The position numbers and the translations under genes are program-made. Shown here in pieces: positions 43,978 to 51,935 of a DNA stretch of 64,000 bases (position 1 is the first letter of the stretch; every line of letters starts with the position of its first letter). Location: NCBI RefSeq assembly GCF_000739615.1, contig NZ_BATP01000047.1, positions 62,001-126,000 on the forward strand, in the 5' to 3' direction. The stretch is from Haloferula sp. BvORR071. Its GTDB lineage: Bacteria > Verrucomicrobiota > Verrucomicrobiia > Verrucomicrobiales > Akkermansiaceae. Below the pieces are notes generated by a model, which searched no databases, was not told the origin of the DNA, and saw nothing but the letters and a program-made list of their open reading frames with translations.

Positions 43978-44067
43978 GATTGCGGCCCGATTAGAGGTCC
44001 GGGGAGCTGGCTACCCCGGTGTGGTGCATTCACCCGGGGGCACTTGGTGAGGCCCGCTCTTCTGGTT

Positions 44068-44104
44068 GCTTCGTCCGGCTAAAGCGCGGGACTACATACC
44101 CTTG
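44068..44104 (-). repeat. REP-like palindrome, right copy
   Basis: Read on the minus strand it begins CAAGGGTATGTAGTCCCGCG and continues CTTTAGCCGGACGAAGC. It differs from the left copy at three of 37 positions and has the opposite orientation. Confidence 0.8.
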
Positions 44105-44207
44105 TCTCGCGGGCCCATTGGAAATCCGGGGCCAAGCTGTAATCGTCACCGCCCGCGCGCGTTGCATTCTTGCACCTCATCCTCCGCCTACTACCCTTCC
44201 CAGCACC

Positions 44208-45203
44208 ATGAAGACTTGGCATTACCACAGCTCCTCCGGTTCCACCGCCACCACTTCCGATGAAAACCTGCCTGAACTCGTCGGCGCGGGAACCATCACC
44301 GCCGCGACCTTCATGTGGACCCAAGGCATGGCTGGCTGGGAGCCGGCGGCCAAGGTGTTGCCAGAGCTGTTCCAAGGCCAAGGCGCGCCGCCTCCGCCCT
44401 TGCCACCCGGCGGCGCTGCTCTTGGCGGCAAGCGCTCGCACCAGATCGATTACGAGATCATCGGAGAGTCGATCCAGATGGTAGAAATCGAGCTCGATCC
44501 CGGCGAGACCGTGATCGCCGAAGGTGGTGCCATGAACTACATGGACGATGGCATTTCCTTCGAGACCAAGATGGGCGATGGCTCGACGCCGGACACCGGC
44601 CTGATGGGCAAGCTCATGGCCGTGGGCAAGCGCGCGCTGACCGGTGAGTCGATCTTCATGACCCACTTCACCAACCGCGGCGGCGGCAAGAAGCGTGTCA
44701 CCTTTGCCGCGCCCTACCCGGGTACCGTGGTGCCGGTGGACCTCAGCCAGTACGGCGGCGAGCTGCTCTGCCAGAAGGATGCCTTCCTCTGTGCCGCGCT
44801 CGGCACCCAGCTCGGCATCGCCTTCAACAAGAAGCTCGGCGCCGGCCTCTTCGGCGGGGAGGGCTTCATCCTCCAGCGCCTCAATGGCGATGGCATGGCC
44901 TTCGTGCATGCCGGCGGGACCGTGGTGCGCAAGGAGCTGAAGGGCGAAAAGATCTTCGTCGATACCGGCTGCCTGGTCGCCTTCACCAAGGGCATCAACT
45001 ACGACATCCAGCGTGCGGGGAATTTGAAGTCGATGGTCTTCGGCGGTGAAGGTCTCTTCCTCGCCACCCTGCAGGGCCACGGCTCGGTGTGGCTCCAGAG
45101 CATGCCCTTCTCGCGCCTCGCCCAGCGCATCACCGGCATGTATGCCAGTGGTAAGGATTCCGGGTCGGTGATCGGCGGCCTCGGCAATCTCTTCGGGGAT
45201 TGA
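44208..45203 (+). CDS. AIM24/TIGR00266-family protein with N-terminal GYF_2 domain
   Basis: The 331-residue protein begins [20 protein letters not shown] and [19 protein letters not shown], a GYF_2 domain (residues 1-60) that binds proline-rich peptides. A Pro-rich linker leads to the AIM24/YdjI-type domain from about residue 75: [35 protein letters not shown], then [24 protein letters not shown] and [24 protein letters not shown]. The AIM24 fold is found in mitochondrial and bacterial proteins of unknown role. The ATG at 44208 is just before the GYF_2 start. Confidence 0.86.
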   Translation: MKTWHYHSSSGSTATTSDENLPELVGAGTITAATFMWTQGMAGWEPAAKVLPELFQGQGAPPPPLPPGGAALGGKRSHQIDYEIIGESIQMVEIELDPGETVIAEGGAMNYMDDGISFETKMGDGSTPDTGLMGKLMAVGKRALTGESIFMTHFTNRGGGKKRVTFAAPYPGTVVPVDLSQYGGELLCQKDAFLCAALGTQLGIAFNKKLGAGLFGGEGFILQRLNGDGMAFVHAGGTVVRKELKGEKIFVDTGCLVAFTKGINYDIQRAGNLKSMVFGGEGLFLATLQGHGSVWLQSMPFSRLAQRITGMYASGKDSGSVIGGLGNLFGD

Positions 45204-45282
45204 GCTAAGTACGGCTAATCTAGTAAATTATTCAGCCGGGGTTGGCCACCGTGCCATCCCCGGCTTCTTTTGCCTCGCCGAA

Positions 45283-45672
45283 TCAATTTGGCAAGAGTTC
45301 ACGCAAGCTCGCGCGTCGCCCGCCTTCCAGCAGCACCACCGCCTCTGCATTCCGCGGATCAATCTGCATCAGGAATTCCCGGCAGCGGCCGCAGGGCGCG
45401 AGGATGCAATCCCCCGCCACCGCCACGATCATCTCGATCTGCGTCTCCTGCGCTTTGATCATTTTCGCGGCGGCGGCGTGCTCCGCGCAGAAGCCCATGC
45501 CGCAGCTCACGTGGATGCACACGCCGGTGTAGATGTTTCCCGTGGCCGTGCGGATCGCCGCAGCCACCGTCGCGGCATCGTGATCCGCCCGACCGAGAGT
45601 CAAGGGCCTCACCAGTGGCCACGCGGCGGCGATGAGTTCCCGTTCTGAGTCAGGACGGCTGAGGTCATTCAT
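45283..45672 (-). CDS. cdd: Cytidine deaminase
   Basis: The 129-residue enzyme converts cytidine (or deoxycytidine) to uridine in pyrimidine salvage. Zinc motifs are visible: CAEHAAAAKM, supplying the zinc cysteine and the catalytic Glu, and APCGRCREFLMQI, supplying the other two cysteines. GNIYTGVCIH is a recognisable substrate strand. Length fits the small tetrameric type. The start at 45672 (MNDLSRPDSEREL) is chosen because the codons above it overlap the upstream gene. It follows the small membrane gene at 45677 closely. Confidence 0.9.
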   Translation of the reverse strand: MNDLSRPDSERELIAAAWPLVRPLTLGRADHDAATVAAAIRTATGNIYTGVCIHVSCGMGFCAEHAAAAKMIKAQETQIEMIVAVAGDCILAPCGRCREFLMQIDPRNAEAVVLLEGGRRASLRELLPN

Positions 45673-45676
45673 CTTC

Positions 45677-46018
45677 TCACAGCTTGTCGTTGGCGTACTC
45701 CGGCTTGAAGGTAAGCACCAAGCCCGCAATCAGCAGCATGATCCCGCGGCTGCTGAAGTTCCCGCCATACATCCAGAAGATGATCCAGAGGCCACCCAGG
45801 ATCGCTGCCACTCCCACCACCCGGTAGATCAGGGTGCCGGGCGACTTGCGCATGATCTCACGCGCGGAACCCGCCTGGGCCATGATGACCTCCAGGTCGT
45901 AGTCCTGCAGCAGGCCGGCCATGCCCTGCTTCTCCAGCTCCTTCTTGATCTTCGTTTTGTTGAGGCCCTTGGCGGCCAGATCCTTGGCCAGGTCTTTTGC
46001 GTCTTCGCGGATGAACAT
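45677..46018 (-). CDS. Small membrane protein with N-terminal charged helix
   Basis: The 113-residue protein begins with a soluble helical region (EDAKDLAKDLAAKGLNKTKIK, then ELEKQG) and has two membrane spans in the second half (VVGVAAILGGLWIIFWMY and IMLLIAGLVLTF). It is encoded four bases before cdd in the same direction. It has no named family that I recognise. Its place in a run of four minus-strand genes suggests co-transcription rather than functional linkage with cdd. Confidence 0.62.
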   Translation of the reverse strand: MFIREDAKDLAKDLAAKGLNKTKIKKELEKQGMAGLLQDYDLEVIMAQAGSAREIMRKSPGTLIYRVVGVAAILGGLWIIFWMYGGNFSSRGIMLLIAGLVLTFKPEYANDKL

Positions 46019-46040
46019 GGTGAATTAGTTATCCTGAAGA

Positions 46041-46385
46041 TCATCTTTTGGCGAGCGCTCCTCCCGCGCGCCCCAGCAGCAAGGGGAAGACGAAGGCGAA
46101 GACCGCCGCGCCCGCGAGCATGCTCCACCATGCGATCCACAAGCCGCCCTCCGACCAGCCGGCCTTGATCACATCGGGCTCGGACATGGATCGGAGCGTG
46201 TCGATCTTGTTTACATACTCGATGCTGCCATGGACCCACTCGCCGGGTGTGAAGAAGCCGAAACCGACATCGTCGGTGCAGAAGTAGATCCGCCCGGGGA
46301 AGATGAATTCCCATGCGATCGCCATGACGGTGACTCCGGCGATCATGAACCCGCAGGCCAAGACGATCCGAGTGATGGCGTTCAT
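46041..46385 (-). CDS. Small two-span membrane protein
   Basis: The 114-residue protein begins MNAITRIVLACGFMIAGVTV and has a second span near the C-terminus (MLAGAAVFAFVFPLLLG). The intervening loop contains YFCTDDVGFGFFTPGEWVHG. Its start overlaps the stop of the upstream gene by four bases (ATGA), so they are translationally coupled. Function unknown. Confidence 0.62.
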   Translation of the reverse strand: MNAITRIVLACGFMIAGVTVMAIAWEFIFPGRIYFCTDDVGFGFFTPGEWVHGSIEYVNKIDTLRSMSEPDVIKAGWSEGGLWIAWWSMLAGAAVFAFVFPLLLGRAGGALAKR

Positions 46386-46768
46386 TGGAGGAATATCATC
46401 ATCAGTGCCGGCACGGAGGCAAGCAAGGTCGGCACTGCGACCACCAGCGGTCTCCGTCCGATCGCCGGAATGGTCCCGAAGCCGACCAGCAGCGGCAAGC
46501 AGGGTAGGGCCGGAGTGAGCCACTCGAGCGTGCCGCCCGGCTGCAGGGGCGAGCCCTTCCCGGAGTAGCTGGCGCCGCTGTACCAGGCCACGAACAGCTC
46601 CGCCCCGAGCAAATAAGCCACAATCACCCCGAAGCCGAAAGCCACCACAATGAAGGGCAGCAGGAAGCGGTGCGACTTCGCCGCTTCCTTGCCAGCGGTG
46701 GCGATGCGGTAAATGGCGGCGATCAGCAGCGCGGCGCAGGCGGCGAGTTGGAGGTAGAAAGGGATCAT
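46382..46768 (-). CDS. Small polytopic membrane protein
   Basis: The 128-residue protein, starting MIPFYLQLAACAALLIAAIY, has four predicted spans (YLQLAACAALLIAA, FLLPFIVVAFGFGVIVAYL, LPCLPLLVGFGTI, VAVPTLLASVPALMM). The start at 46768 is set by the first span. It is first in a run of four minus-strand genes and diverges from the HU-like gene. Function unknown. Confidence 0.6.
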   Translation of the reverse strand: MIPFYLQLAACAALLIAAIYRIATAGKEAAKSHRFLLPFIVVAFGFGVIVAYLLGAELFVAWYSGASYSGKGSPLQPGGTLEWLTPALPCLPLLVGFGTIPAIGRRPLVVAVPTLLASVPALMMIFLQ

Positions 46769-46909
46769 TGTGGAAGCACCCGACAAGCGCTGGCCGGACA
46801 CTCTCTCAATCGCACCGAGGGCCTCGCCAGCCTCAAAAAACAGTGCTTTTCAGCAGTCGGGACTCTGATACGAGCTTTCACGTACTTCGCGGAACTAGCT
46901 CCCGGGGGC

Positions 46910-46937
46910 TTGACATTCAAGAACTCTGTAATTTACT
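46910..46937 (+). promoter_or_regulatory. Possible promoter of the HU-like gene
   Basis: TTGACA at 46910-46915 and TTTACT at 46932-46937 are 16 bases apart, close to a sigma-70 form. The start codon of the HU-like gene lies 11 bases past the second element. Confidence 0.4.
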
Positions 46938-46947
46938 CGGCGTCGCC

Positions 46948-47277
46948 ATGGCTAAAAAGCAAGCTCCCATCAAAGACAAGTACTCGAAGACCCAGATCCT
47001 CGACCAGATCGCCGCTGAGACTGGCCTCACCCGCAAGCAAGCAGGTGCAGCCCTCGAGAGCCTCACCGGCATCATCGGCGGCCATCTTCACAGCAAGGGC
47101 GCGGGCGAATTCGTCCTCCCCGGCCTGCTGAAGATCTCGACCATCAAGAAGCCCGCCGTGAAGGCTCGCAAGGGCATCAATCCCTTCACCAAGGAAGAAG
47201 TCATGTTCAAGGCCAAGCCCGCCTCTGTCGCGGTGAAGGTCCGCCCGCTCAAGGCGCTCAAGGACATGGTGGTCTAA
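46948..47277 (+). CDS. HU/IHF-family DNA-binding protein
   Basis: The 109-residue basic protein has the HU fold: helices KYSKTQILDQIAAETGLTRKQ and AGAALESLTGIIGGHL, then the beta-arm region GEFVLPGLLKISTIKKPAVK and KGINPFTKEEVMFKAKPASV ending KVRPLKALKDMV. The RKGINPFTKEE segment replaces the usual RxxRNPxTGE. HU-like proteins bend and compact DNA. It has an N-terminal basic extension (MAKKQAPIKDK). It is expressed alone, with a likely promoter and a strong terminator. Confidence 0.9.
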   Translation: MAKKQAPIKDKYSKTQILDQIAAETGLTRKQAGAALESLTGIIGGHLHSKGAGEFVLPGLLKISTIKKPAVKARKGINPFTKEEVMFKAKPASVAVKVRPLKALKDMVV

Positions 47278-47302
47278 TCCCAAGTCCATTCCAACTTGAA
47301 AT

Positions 47303-47335
47303 GCCCGAGGTTGCTTCGCCAGCCTCGGGCTTTTT
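47303..47335 (+). terminator. Rho-independent terminator after the HU-like gene
   Basis: GCCCGAGG/CCTCGGGC form an 8-bp GC-rich stem around a 12-base loop, followed by TTTTT at 47331-47335. Confidence 0.82.
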
Positions 47336-47437
47336 GTTGCCCGCGCAGGAGCGGCCTAGCCTAGGTATTTGTAGCCCGCGTTGCGCTTGGCGAGCATGCC
47401 TCACCGCCGCCGCGAGGTGAATCCGGAAGCTCACCGG

Positions 47438-48439
47438 CTAGAATCCAAACCGCGCCTTCACCGCCTCGCGCTTGAGCCGTAGCTCGCGCCATTCGTTCAC
47501 CAGACGGCTGGCCTCGATTACGCCACATCCGGCCGGCAGTCGCAGGTTGCAGCCCTCCCACCAGAGTCCGCGGATCGCGACGATGGCGTGGAACTCACCT
47601 TCCATGATCGCCCCGAAGGGCGCGCCGAAGTCCTCCGGCGTGCCCACGCGGCGGCGCCAGTCGATGAGCTGTTCCATCGTCTCCGGCGTGCGGGGCAGGG
47701 GACCCAGCGCAGGCGTGGGATGCAGGCGTCGGATCAGCGAGGTGGGGCTTTCATCACCGGCCAGCTCCACCTCGATCGGCGTGTGGAAGTGGACGATCGA
47801 GCCGAGCTCCATGATCACCCGCGGCCCGCGGCGCACCCGGCCGATGTCGCCCAATTTCGAGACCAGGGCCTGCGCGACATACTCGTGCTCGCGGATCTCC
47901 TTCTCGTCCACCACCATCACCTCGCGCTCCTCCGCGCGGGCGGTACCGGCGAGTGCCATCGTGCGCAAGGTATCACCGGCGAGGGAGAAAAGCGTCTCCG
48001 GCGAAGCACCGGCAAAGCCCGATTCGCCATCGGAGAAACCATAGCCGAAGAGTGGGGCGGCACTGGCAGCGGCCGTCTCCAGCAGCGCGTGGCCCGGCAG
48101 TGCTTCCAGGGTGCCACGCTCCACCACCACCGGCACCGTCTTCTCGAAAGCCCCAGCCCGGATCGCCGCGCTGATTTCCTGGAAAACTCCGGCGAAGGCC
48201 GAGGCATCGGGTGCTTCCCATTCGCAGGGGATGAGCTCCTCCACTGTGACTTGCGGCTCGGGGCGCTGGCCGATTTCCCAGCGCTCCGGAATCCACCAGG
48301 GCTCCGCTGCCGTGAGGCCGAAGTCATTCCGGTAAAAGGCCACTCCGGAGGCTGGTACGACGTCTGTCGTACGAAAGGGCCCGTAGCCCGTCAGCCGCCT
48401 GCCATCCGGCAGGTCGAGGAATGCGATCGAGTCCATCAT
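47438..48439 (-). CDS. menF: Chorismate-binding enzyme, isochorismate synthase-like
   Basis: The 333-residue protein has the chorismate-utilising domain: LFGYGFSDGESGFAGASPETLFSL, ALAGTARAEER, EKEIREHEYVAQAL, LHPTPALGPLP, FGAPFGAIM, VAIRGLWWEG and LRLPAGCGVIEASRLVNEW with a final LKREAVK. The GTA after LAG and LHPTPAL are typical of the MenF/EntC isochorismate synthases, so menaquinone synthesis is the likely role; para-aminobenzoate synthase is an alternative. The N-terminal part is shorter than usual. It overlaps the upstream membrane gene by four bases. No other men genes are nearby. Confidence 0.78.
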   Translation of the reverse strand: MMDSIAFLDLPDGRRLTGYGPFRTTDVVPASGVAFYRNDFGLTAAEPWWIPERWEIGQRPEPQVTVEELIPCEWEAPDASAFAGVFQEISAAIRAGAFEKTVPVVVERGTLEALPGHALLETAAASAAPLFGYGFSDGESGFAGASPETLFSLAGDTLRTMALAGTARAEEREVMVVDEKEIREHEYVAQALVSKLGDIGRVRRGPRVIMELGSIVHFHTPIEVELAGDESPTSLIRRLHPTPALGPLPRTPETMEQLIDWRRRVGTPEDFGAPFGAIMEGEFHAIVAIRGLWWEGCNLRLPAGCGVIEASRLVNEWRELRLKREAVKARFGF

Positions 48440-48873
48440 GCCCTTGTCCCTCCTTGCCGGATCCGGGTTAGTTCTTCCGACATCGCTCCAGTCACCTGCT
48501 CCAGTTCCACCAGCCGCGCCCGTGTCCGGGTCATGCTCTGGCCGTGGATCGCGAAGCCGATTCCGAAGAGCAAAATTCCGAGGGTGGTCAGCGCGGCGCC
48601 GGTGCCCGCCATCATGACACCGCTCGGGCTCGGGCCGAGGTAGGTGTAGGACGGCACTTTCGACGGATCAGGCCTTGGGGTGTGTTCGATCAAGTAGCTT
48701 CCGTAAGCCCAGGCCAGCGGGCCGACAGTGAGCAGGCTCACGCCGCTTATCATGGTCCACCAGGCACCGCTGCGCCGGCCCCGGCCGATGCAGGTCACGC
48801 CAAGCCATAGGGCACTTACGATCAGGGTGCCGGTGAGCCAGGCGCTCAAGGTGAACCACATTGGAAGGACCAT
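48436..48873 (-). CDS. Small membrane protein upstream of the chorismate enzyme, paralogue of 49017
   Basis: The 145-residue protein has three spans (WFTLSAWLTGTLIVSALWL, GVSLLTVGPLAWAYGS, GTGAALTTLGILLFGIGFAIH) and a C-terminal coiled region (RARLVELEQVTGAMSEEL). It resembles the gene at 49017-49403 in layout and end sequence (FxxHGxxM.R...R..ELE....AM.EEL.R.R). It overlaps the chorismate enzyme gene by four bases. Function unknown. Confidence 0.62.
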   Translation of the reverse strand: MVLPMWFTLSAWLTGTLIVSALWLGVTCIGRGRRSGAWWTMISGVSLLTVGPLAWAYGSYLIEHTPRPDPSKVPSYTYLGPSPSGVMMAGTGAALTTLGILLFGIGFAIHGQSMTRTRARLVELEQVTGAMSEELTRIRQGGTRA

Positions 48874-49016
48874 GCCCGATCAAAACCCGTGGAGTGCCGT
48901 GCCGTCAACCGCCGACGGGAAGCGGAGCGCTTCCTGGCGCGCTTCGTGCCGCCTAATGGCCGGAAGGGTTTTCAAGTACGGAGTATCTAGTAGCATTCGG
49001 ACCCTGAATGGGGAAC

Positions 49017-49403
49017 TCAAGCCCCCCTGAAGCGGTTCAGCTCCTCTCCCATCGCCGCGGCCAGGTTCTCAAGCTCCTTTGCGCGCTGCTGGGCACGGGC
49101 CATCTCCATGCCATGCAGGACGAAGCCCGCAGCGAAGAGAAGCATGCCGACGGGGACCGCGAGCACCCCACCGATGATGAGGGTGTCCAAGGGTTCCAGC
49201 GGCGTCGACGGACCTCCAGGGCCGATCCGGCCGAACCAGTTGAAATAGACCGCCGCCGCCAGGATCGGTCCGAGCGTGAAGGCGCCAATGCCGCTCGCCA
49301 TCAACCACCACGAGCCACGGCGGGAACTCCCTCGCAGCCCCATCAAGCCGATCCAGAAGCCGATGTTCGGCCCGATCAACAAGAGGAGGGCGATGAAGGA
49401 CAT
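49017..49403 (-). CDS. Small membrane protein, paralogue of 48436
   Basis: The 128-residue protein, starting MSFIALLLLIGPNIGFWIGL, has three spans and the end FVLHGMEMARAQQRAKELEN then LAAAMGEELNRF, which parallels the end of the 48436 protein. The start at 49403 is the ATG nearest the first span; a start 13 codons earlier (49442) is possible. The two genes lie in the same orientation, 143 bases apart. Function unknown. Confidence 0.6.
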   Translation of the reverse strand: MSFIALLLLIGPNIGFWIGLMGLRGSSRRGSWWLMASGIGAFTLGPILAAAVYFNWFGRIGPGGPSTPLEPLDTLIIGGVLAVPVGMLLFAAGFVLHGMEMARAQQRAKELENLAAAMGEELNRFRGA

Positions 49404-49635
49404 GCGCGCATGCAAAGATGTCCCGGACCACCAGTCAACCACCTGCGAAGGCTGGCGGGGCTGCTATGACGAAAGCGACGCCGGGCGTCTTGATACCAAG
49501 CAACCTATGACAATTTGCAGGTGACGCTTTTGACATTTTGGCTCGACTTCCGTTCGGTGCTAATTTGTAATGGCAAACAGGTTTCCCAAGAAAACCTCCT
49601 CAAACCCAAACCCTCCCTCCCTTTAAAAACCTCTG

Positions 49636-49932
49636 ATGACGACCTGGCAGCAGCCCGTGTCCGTTGGTGTACTGTGTATCCTCATCCTGTCCTCAAGCGC
49701 GTTTGGTGCGAGCGGGGCCTTGGATGGAAACGACAGGGCTGATTCCTGCGATCGCTCTTGCCTGAATCACGTGCAAACGACGCCAAGCCCAAACGGCGTC
49801 GAAGATTTTCAAGCTCCCGGAGCGCGAGACGGCTCCTTCAGCACCACCGCGGTCCCGGAACCGTCGGTCGCGGTAGCCGCCTTGCTCGGGAGTATCGGTT
49901 TGCTGGCATTGGTCCGCCGGCGAAGGGGATGA
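49636..49932 (+). CDS. Very short PEP-CTERM protein
   Basis: The 98-residue protein has a signal peptide (VGVLCILILSSSAFGASG) and a full PEP-CTERM tail: AVPEPSVAVAALLGSIGLL followed by ALVRRRRG. The mature part between them is only about 45 residues, with two cysteines in DSCDRSCLNH and little predicted structure. The tail marks it for exosortase-type processing. A strong terminator follows 16 bases past the stop, so it is a self-contained unit. Confidence 0.72.
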   Translation: MTTWQQPVSVGVLCILILSSSAFGASGALDGNDRADSCDRSCLNHVQTTPSPNGVEDFQAPGARDGSFSTTAVPEPSVAVAALLGSIGLLALVRRRRG

Positions 49933-49948
49933 CGGGTTCTGTCCCCAG

Positions 49949-49985
49949 AGCCGCGCTTTCGCGAGAAAGCGCGGCTTTTCCTTTT
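49949..49985 (+). terminator. Rho-independent terminator after the short PEP-CTERM gene
   Basis: AGCCGCGCTTTC-GCGA-GAAAGCGCGGCT is a perfect 12-bp stem with a 4-base loop, followed by TTTCCTTTTTC. Confidence 0.85.
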
Positions 49986-50112
49986 TCAGCGGGAGCGTTG
50001 CGAGCTTCACCGCCCTACGCGATCACGTAATATCCGGGCGGTGGCCAGCAGCCAAGATCCAGCTATCCCTCCCGGGATGCCCTAGCTGTTCACCCTAGCT
50101 CCCATTACGGGA

Positions 50113-50150
50113 AGCCCGCGACCTCTTCCCAGCAGAGGTCGCGGGCTTTT
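50113..50150 (+). terminator. Second rho-independent terminator, no obvious gene upstream
   Basis: AGCCCGCGACCTCT/AGAGGTCGCGGGCT form a perfect 14-bp stem around TCCCAGC and end in TTTT. It comes 127 bases past the previous terminator with no open reading frame between them. Confidence 0.82.
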
Positions 50151-50299
50151 CGTTTCTTCCTCAGGGCGCACGCAGCCAGATCCGCTGGATCGTGCCGTCC
50201 CTCTTCGCGGAGGTGGGAGTGCGAAGGTCGACCACTTGGAGACAGGCTTGTCGTCCTGCACTTGCCCGGCTTGGATCGGGCGATTGCGAGAGGCAGCAA

Positions 50300-50797
50300 A
50301 TGGCCGAATACCTAACCCATCTATTCGAGGAGTATCGGGAACATGCTCGGCACCTGCGGAACACCGCGTTCGACACGAGGGCCAGTCAGGATTGGGGCGT
50401 CGTCGAGGATTTCGAAGCGGTAAGCACAGTTCTCTTCGAGAGGCTGGTGCTGTACCGGTTACCAGAAGGCCACTATCAGCAGGCCAAGAATTGGAAGGAT
50501 ACGTCATACTTCCTGATTGAGCCTGCGGACGGAGGTTTTCCCGCCATGATCTCCCGCGACAAGGGCGCGAGCGGCTATTGGGACCACCCGATCAAGATGC
50601 TCCTGAAAGGGGAGGCGGTGATTGCCTTCCACGAGTATTTTGACTGGGACCAGCACGCCCGGATCGACCTCCGCTATTACTACGGCGTGATCCTCGAGTC
50701 CTCGAGGTATCCGGATCTTGCCGGTCACCACATACTGATCGAAACCGATATGGCTTGGATTGCTTCGAACCCAAGCAAGGTCGAAGAGGCTGGCTAG
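50300..50797 (+). CDS. Hypothetical soluble protein
   Basis: The 165-residue acidic protein begins MAEYLTHLFEEYREHARHLR with a purine-rich GAGAGG site eight bases before the ATG at 50300. It contains PADGGFPAMISRDKGASGYW and ARIDLRYYYGVILESSRYP, with no membrane span or metal motif. I do not recognise a family. It could be a small immunity-type or regulatory protein. It converges on the gene at 50802, with four bases between the stops. Confidence 0.55.
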   Translation: MAEYLTHLFEEYREHARHLRNTAFDTRASQDWGVVEDFEAVSTVLFERLVLYRLPEGHYQQAKNWKDTSYFLIEPADGGFPAMISRDKGASGYWDHPIKMLLKGEAVIAFHEYFDWDQHARIDLRYYYGVILESSRYPDLAGHHILIETDMAWIASNPSKVEEAG

Positions 50798-50801
50798 CCG
50801 G

Positions 50802-51935
50802 CTATTCCTTGTCCTGCTCCGCCTGCTTCACCCAGGTCTGCAAGCGTCCCTCGAGCTTGTTCATATCGGGCAGCAGCTCCGCCAACGCGGGATCCGCTTT
50901 CCAGCGGGTGACCGCAGCCAAGGCGGCTTGGTCATCCTGCACCACGGCACCATGCTCATAAGGAGCGGGTGGCTTGCCATAGAGACGGTAGCCGCTGCTC
51001 GCACTGCGCAGGGGATAGAGATTCAGGAACTCGCGTTTCTCCTGCACGGATACGGCGGGATTTTGAAGATAGTCTTCCACCATCCCCGCTTGCGCTTGTT
51101 CAGAGACTGAGGCGCGGGCGATCAGGCTGGCGCGCAGCGCGGGTTGTCCTTCCAGCATCCCCGCTTGGTGGCTCATCAGGTCCACGACAAGCTGCGGGTG
51201 CTCGGCCGCGGTTTCATGGATGGCCATCTGTCCCAGTTCGCGAGCCGGGGGCGAGGTCTTCAGCCAGGCGGCGAGAGTTTCGGTTGCGGCAGAGGTGCCG
51301 AGATTGCGGGCAAGGTCCAAGCCTTCGGCCAAGCCATCGCTGCTCTGCCATTCGGGCTTGCTGAGCATTGTCGCGAAGTGGCCTTCGAGTTCAGCATCGG
51401 AGGCGCGCCAAGGGCCTTTCAAGGTGAGCGGCTTCAGCGCCACCGCGTATTCCTCCGCGGAGCCGGTCGTCGCCAGCACCTCGCGCGCGATCGCACAGGC
51501 CAGGTCGGGATCGGCCATGCACATCGTATCCAGCAGGAACACACGCATCGTAGGCCAACCCTTCAAGGAGCTGCCGCCGACTTGAAAGGGAATGCCCGTC
51601 TTCGCGTCCGCGCCACCGCGCAGCAGGTGGCCGCACATCTCTGCGACCAGATGCAAATCATCTTCCTGCATCCAGCGGCGCTTCAGGGCGATGAGCTGGC
51701 GGCGGGTATCTTCCGGGCTAGCGCCGTTCTCGCAGGCGGACAGGATCGTCTGCCACTCTTCTTGTATGCGTGCGCGGGCCGAGCGCGGGGCCGCCGTTTC
51801 GGCAGCCCGCGGCGCGATGGCCGCTGCTTGCGGCGCGGGAGCAGGGCTGCCCAGCCGCAAGAACAGGGCGCCCGAGACCGCCACGGCTGTAAAAGCCGCG
51901 ACCAGCCAAGGGCGCCACCTGACACGATCCTTCAA
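50802..51935 (-). CDS. Membrane-anchored helical protein
   Basis: The 377-residue protein has an N-terminal anchor (WLVAAFTAVAVSGALFLRL), an Ala/Pro-rich linker, and a helical extracytoplasmic region with residues resembling the protein at 14263-15642 in layout (SADPDLACAIAREVL, SLIARASVSEQAQAGMVEDY). It starts inside the end of the protease gene (four-base overlap, ATGA), so the two are coupled. It may be a partner or regulator of the protease. No enzymatic motif is visible. Confidence 0.62.
   Translation of the reverse strand: MKDRVRWRPWLVAAFTAVAVSGALFLRLGSPAPAPQAAAIAPRAAETAAPRSARARIQEEWQTILSACENGASPEDTRRQLIALKRRWMQEDDLHLVAEMCGHLLRGGADAKTGIPFQVGGSSLKGWPTMRVFLLDTMCMADPDLACAIAREVLATTGSAEEYAVALKPLTLKGPWRASDAELEGHFATMLSKPEWQSSDGLAEGLDLARNLGTSAATETLAAWLKTSPPARELGQMAIHETAAEHPQLVVDLMSHQAGMLEGQPALRASLIARASVSEQAQAGMVEDYLQNPAVSVQEKREFLNLYPLRSASSGYRLYGKPPAPYEHGAVVQDDQAALAAVTRWKADPALAELLPDMNKLEGRLQTWVKQAEQDKE

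Larger units (their letters stand above)
43184..44104. mobile_element. RAYT locus bounded by inverted REP-like repeats
   Basis: A 921-base segment holds one gene, a REP-associated tyrosine transposase on the minus strand. Its outer ends are 37-base inverted repeats (43184-43220 and 44068-44104) with three mismatches. A third, variant copy sits at 43941-43977. A second, inner inverted repeat, CCCCCGGGTGAATGC (43247-43261 and 44026-44040), lies inside the outer pair. The arrangement is like a RAYT with its own repeats and could be mobilised as a unit. Confidence 0.75.
43882..44207. other. Region upstream of the RAYT gene, repeat-rich
   Basis: No gene is supportable in these 326 bases. They hold the middle and right REP copies and one arm of the inner inverted repeat. 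CTATAACCTATAG just above the RAYT start is a possible AT-rich promoter for that gene. Confidence 0.5.
49933..50299. other. Gene-free region with two strong terminators
   Basis: These 367 bases have no supportable protein gene. They hold two rho-independent terminators (49949-49985 and 50113-50150). The 127 bases between them could be the body of a small RNA or simply spacer, and the rest leads to the gene at 50300. Confidence 0.5.
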
